The notes beneath the pieces are model-generated. The model had not been told where the DNA came from. It saw only the letters and a program-made list of their open reading frames with translations, and searched no databases. Position numbers and translations under genes: made by a program. DNA of 16,451 nt from JBKQHQ01 sp052148715 (GTDB taxonomy: Bacteria; Pseudomonadota; Alphaproteobacteria; Rhizobiales; Xanthobacteraceae). The DNA is taken from assembly GCA_052148715.1 (NCBI GenBank), contig JBKQHQ010000089.1, forward strand, positions 1-16,451. The letters are read 5' to 3'. Shown one piece after another: positions 14,775 to 16,451 of this stretch (position 1 is its first letter; each line of letters opens with the position of its first letter).

Positions 14775-15836
14775 TTACTGCGGCGCTGGCGACGGCGAGC
14801 CCAAGCTCACCACCTCGCCCTGGCAGAGGGCAAGCATTTGCCTGATCTCGGCTCGCCACGGGTTCTTTTCGGCGCCCGCGCCCGGTGCCGCGTCGTATAT
14901 GTCCCATGGTTCCAGGCGATGGCCATCCGGCCATCGGGCAAGGCGCTTCCAGCACGGTCCTCGAAACTTGATCCATGCGGTTGATCTTGCGGCCGTTGGC
15001 TGTCCGGCTGTCGGATGCTGAGCAAATAGATCGACGCGCGGCGAGCCGCCAACGCGCAGGAGATCCTGATACGACATGAAGCGCATCTGAAGGTCGATCC
15101 CGCCGCTGCGACGTTCGAAGCTGGAACCGATATCATCCACCGAATGGGCACTGTCGAAATAGCCGTCCATGGCAAGCCAGAGACCGTCGTGCGACCTCGG
15201 AAATGGCTCGATCGCTTCCTCCGGCGCATGCCCGTCGGTCGCGTCGGGCGACGCAACGGCCGTCACAGCTTGGCGCTCTGGCTCGTCGCCTAGCGTTGCG
15301 GTTGCAGCGCCGGGGACTGCTTCCGACCGGTCGGCCATTCGCAGATTGGCTGATACACGAGGGCCATGCACCAACCAGAGCAAAATTGCGAGGATGGCCA
15401 AACCACTGATTTCGATCGTTGCCTTAATGCGCAGTCGGGTCTCGCATACGGACCGAGGCGGTTCGATAACCTCCGTCGTGGCGGCGACGACCGTATATTC
15501 GGCGTCGATGACGGGGCCGGTTCCCGCCGACGCACCCAAAGCCCCCTCGCCACTGAGCGCCATCCCTTCGGCCGCATCTCGGTGCCGGCTCGCAGCCGTT
15601 TGGATGATCCTCTCCACAAGGACTCCGACCAAGAACGTTGCGCACCCTGCCCAAACGTAGCTGGCGTTCGGCGTATCGACCGGCACGGCAGCGATGCCAA
15701 CACCTGCAGCAATAAGGGCGAGCAACCCGATTCCAACTTCAGCGTGGAACAAATGGGACGTCGTCAAACGGGCGCGTTTCAGGTGCCGAAGAGCAAGCCC
15801 TGCGACCGCGGCCAACCACTTTGAGAGGTGGATCAC
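14775..15836 (-). CDS. Hypothetical membrane protein, three predicted TM segments
   Basis: Not recognised. GTG 15836 is preferred (353 residues) because GGAGG lies six bases upstream; an in-frame ATG at 15995 would add 53 arginine-rich residues. Segments in order: a short amphipathic N-terminus (1-30), TM1 about 34-53, TM2 about 59-77, a hydrophilic linker 80-138, TM3 about 141-158, a low-complexity Ala/Glu/Asp-rich stretch 165-215, and a C-terminal region 216-353 with ordered-looking sequence (DGLWLAMDGYFDSAHSVDD, GIDLQMRFMSYQDLLRVGG, WIKFRGPCWKRLARWPDG). The C-terminal part might be a folded domain outside the membrane. Codon composition and a long frame without stops support a real gene. 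It precedes the molybdenum hydroxylase genes on the same strand, 184 bases away. No function assigned. Confidence 0.68.
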   Translation of the reverse strand: MIHLSKWLAAVAGLALRHLKRARLTTSHLFHAEVGIGLLALIAAGVGIAAVPVDTPNASYVWAGCATFLVGVLVERIIQTAASRHRDAAEGMALSGEGALGASAGTGPVIDAEYTVVAATTEVIEPPRSVCETRLRIKATIEISGLAILAILLWLVHGPRVSANLRMADRSEAVPGAATATLGDEPERQAVTAVASPDATDGHAPEEAIEPFPRSHDGLWLAMDGYFDSAHSVDDIGSSFERRSGGIDLQMRFMSYQDLLRVGGSPRVDLFAQHPTAGQPTAARSTAWIKFRGPCWKRLARWPDGHRLEPWDIYDAAPGAGAEKNPWRAEIRQMLALCQGEVVSLGSPSPAPQ

Positions 15837-15957
15837 TCTCCCCCTCCACGAACGGTGCGGCCCCCCGAGCCGGCGACCCCTCACCGAAGCGTCGAAATGT
15901 TGCGCGATTATGTCCGACAAGGCACGGCGCCGAGGCCGGCCGGCTCGTGGAAGGTGA

Positions 15958-16182
15958 TCAGGGGTAGTGGTGTACTTCGACGACGCGGAAGCCATCCTGA
16001 GCCGCCCACGAGTTGGCCCACAAGGCGGCCGTCGAAGCTTCAGGCTTTTGCAATTGCTCGTCGCTCAATGGCCAGCGACAGCCTACTTCGCCGTGACAGA
16101 TCGCGGCATGATCGCCAAAAAGGCTAATCGCCGATCCAAAACTGATAACGATCACGGAGAGCCTGGGCACTGACCGATCCAA
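15958..16182 (-). CDS. Possible small secreted protein, 74 aa
   Basis: Not recognised. Starts with TTG at 16182, or GTG a few codons on, giving a short N-terminus RLSVIVISFGSAISLFGDHA that resembles a signal peptide, then AICHGEVGCRWPLSDEQL with two cysteines and a mixed C-terminus ending VVEVHHYP. No strong ribosome binding site is seen. It is upstream of the membrane-protein gene on the same strand, 121 bases from the preferred start. The frame may be chance. Confidence 0.33.
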   Translation of the reverse strand: MDRSVPRLSVIVISFGSAISLFGDHAAICHGEVGCRWPLSDEQLQKPEASTAALWANSWAAQDGFRVVEVHHYP

Positions 16183-16342
16183 AGCTTCGTCTGCACTTGA
16201 TCAATTGCGTTGGCTGTTCATCGGGCACGCAGTGTTATTCTACCACTAAACTTTGCGTGATTGGCAATCGGTACATGGGTCGTTTTCGGCCCAAGACCGA
16301 CGCGAGTGAGCCGCGGGGCCCTCCCAGGGCAACGAGTCCAGG

Positions 16343-16451
16343 TTAACGGGGAAGCGGATCGAGGATTTGAAGCAGATATTTCGGGTCCCAAGAGGCGCGC
16401 TTTCGCCGTCCTTTGATGGATCGTTTGTCGATGGCTTGGCGGACCAAGTTG
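16343..16451 (-). CDS. Possible C-terminal end of a gene that runs off the window
   Basis: The minus strand from 16451 to a TAA at 16345-16343 reads 35 codons: a basic segment (QAIDKRSIKGRRKRASWD) followed by a protein-like ending PKYLLQILDPLPR. It is too short to identify. A plus-strand frame over the same bases is also open and protein-like, so strand is uncertain. The 160 bases between this and the small protein at 16182 show nothing recognisable. Confidence 0.3.
   Translation of the reverse strand, partial: NLVRQAIDKRSIKGRRKRASWDPKYLLQILDPLPR

Noticed and set aside
1..16451. CRISPR arrays, tRNA or rRNA genes, transposases, phage genes
   Set aside because: I saw no regularly spaced repeats, no cloverleaf or rRNA-like segments, and no transposase or integrase motifs in any frame.

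Overview
The window looks like chromosomal DNA from an alphaproteobacterium of the Hyphomicrobiales (Bradyrhizobium/Rhodopseudomonas/Xanthobacteraceae type). The grounds are GC-rich sequence, NuoA/NuoB proteins close to that group, TTG and GTG starts, and many small transcription units on both strands. This placement rests on recalled protein resemblance, not on a search.

Layout. (1) 1-791, minus: the 5' part of nuoB and all of nuoA, the start of a complex I (NADH:quinone oxidoreductase) operon with a candidate promoter at 903-931. (2) 1160-2860: a free-standing cyclic-nucleotide-binding-fold protein, an alpha/beta hydrolase, and a convergent SCP2 sterol-carrier-type protein. (3) 2912-6758, plus: a catabolic-looking cassette with the C-terminal remnant of an FAD-dependent oxidoreductase, the two subunits of an aconitase X (AcnX) enzyme, and an AAHS-type MFS transporter. 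(4) 6787-7689, minus: a DhlA-like haloalkane dehalogenase convergent with the transporter. (5) 8097-8879, plus: an FkbM-family methyltransferase of noticeably lower GC content. (6) 8943-11731, minus: an FtsH membrane protease and, upstream of it, a rhomboid intramembrane protease, separated by a 179-base spacer rich in inverted repeats. (7) 11892-14590, minus: a two-gene molybdenum hydroxylase (2Fe-2S subunit plus Tat-exported molybdopterin subunit, IorAB type). (8) 14775-16451, minus: an unrecognised membrane protein, a possible small secreted protein, and possibly the C-terminus of another gene.

How the genes may work together. AcnX large and small overlap by 4 bases and form one enzyme; the transporter follows 6 bases later and probably imports its substrate or a related organic acid. 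FtsH and rhomboid both act on membrane proteins and may form a quality-control pair. The IorA/IorB genes are 2 bases apart and form one periplasmic hydroxylase or aldehyde dehydrogenase.

The most unusual observation is a 55-base antisense copy of part of ftsH (residues about 505-523) that forms the last 19 codons and stop of the MFS transporter gene, about 2.5 kb from the intact ftsH. With the headless FAD oxidoreductase at the other end, it suggests the AcnX cassette is bounded by rearrangement scars.
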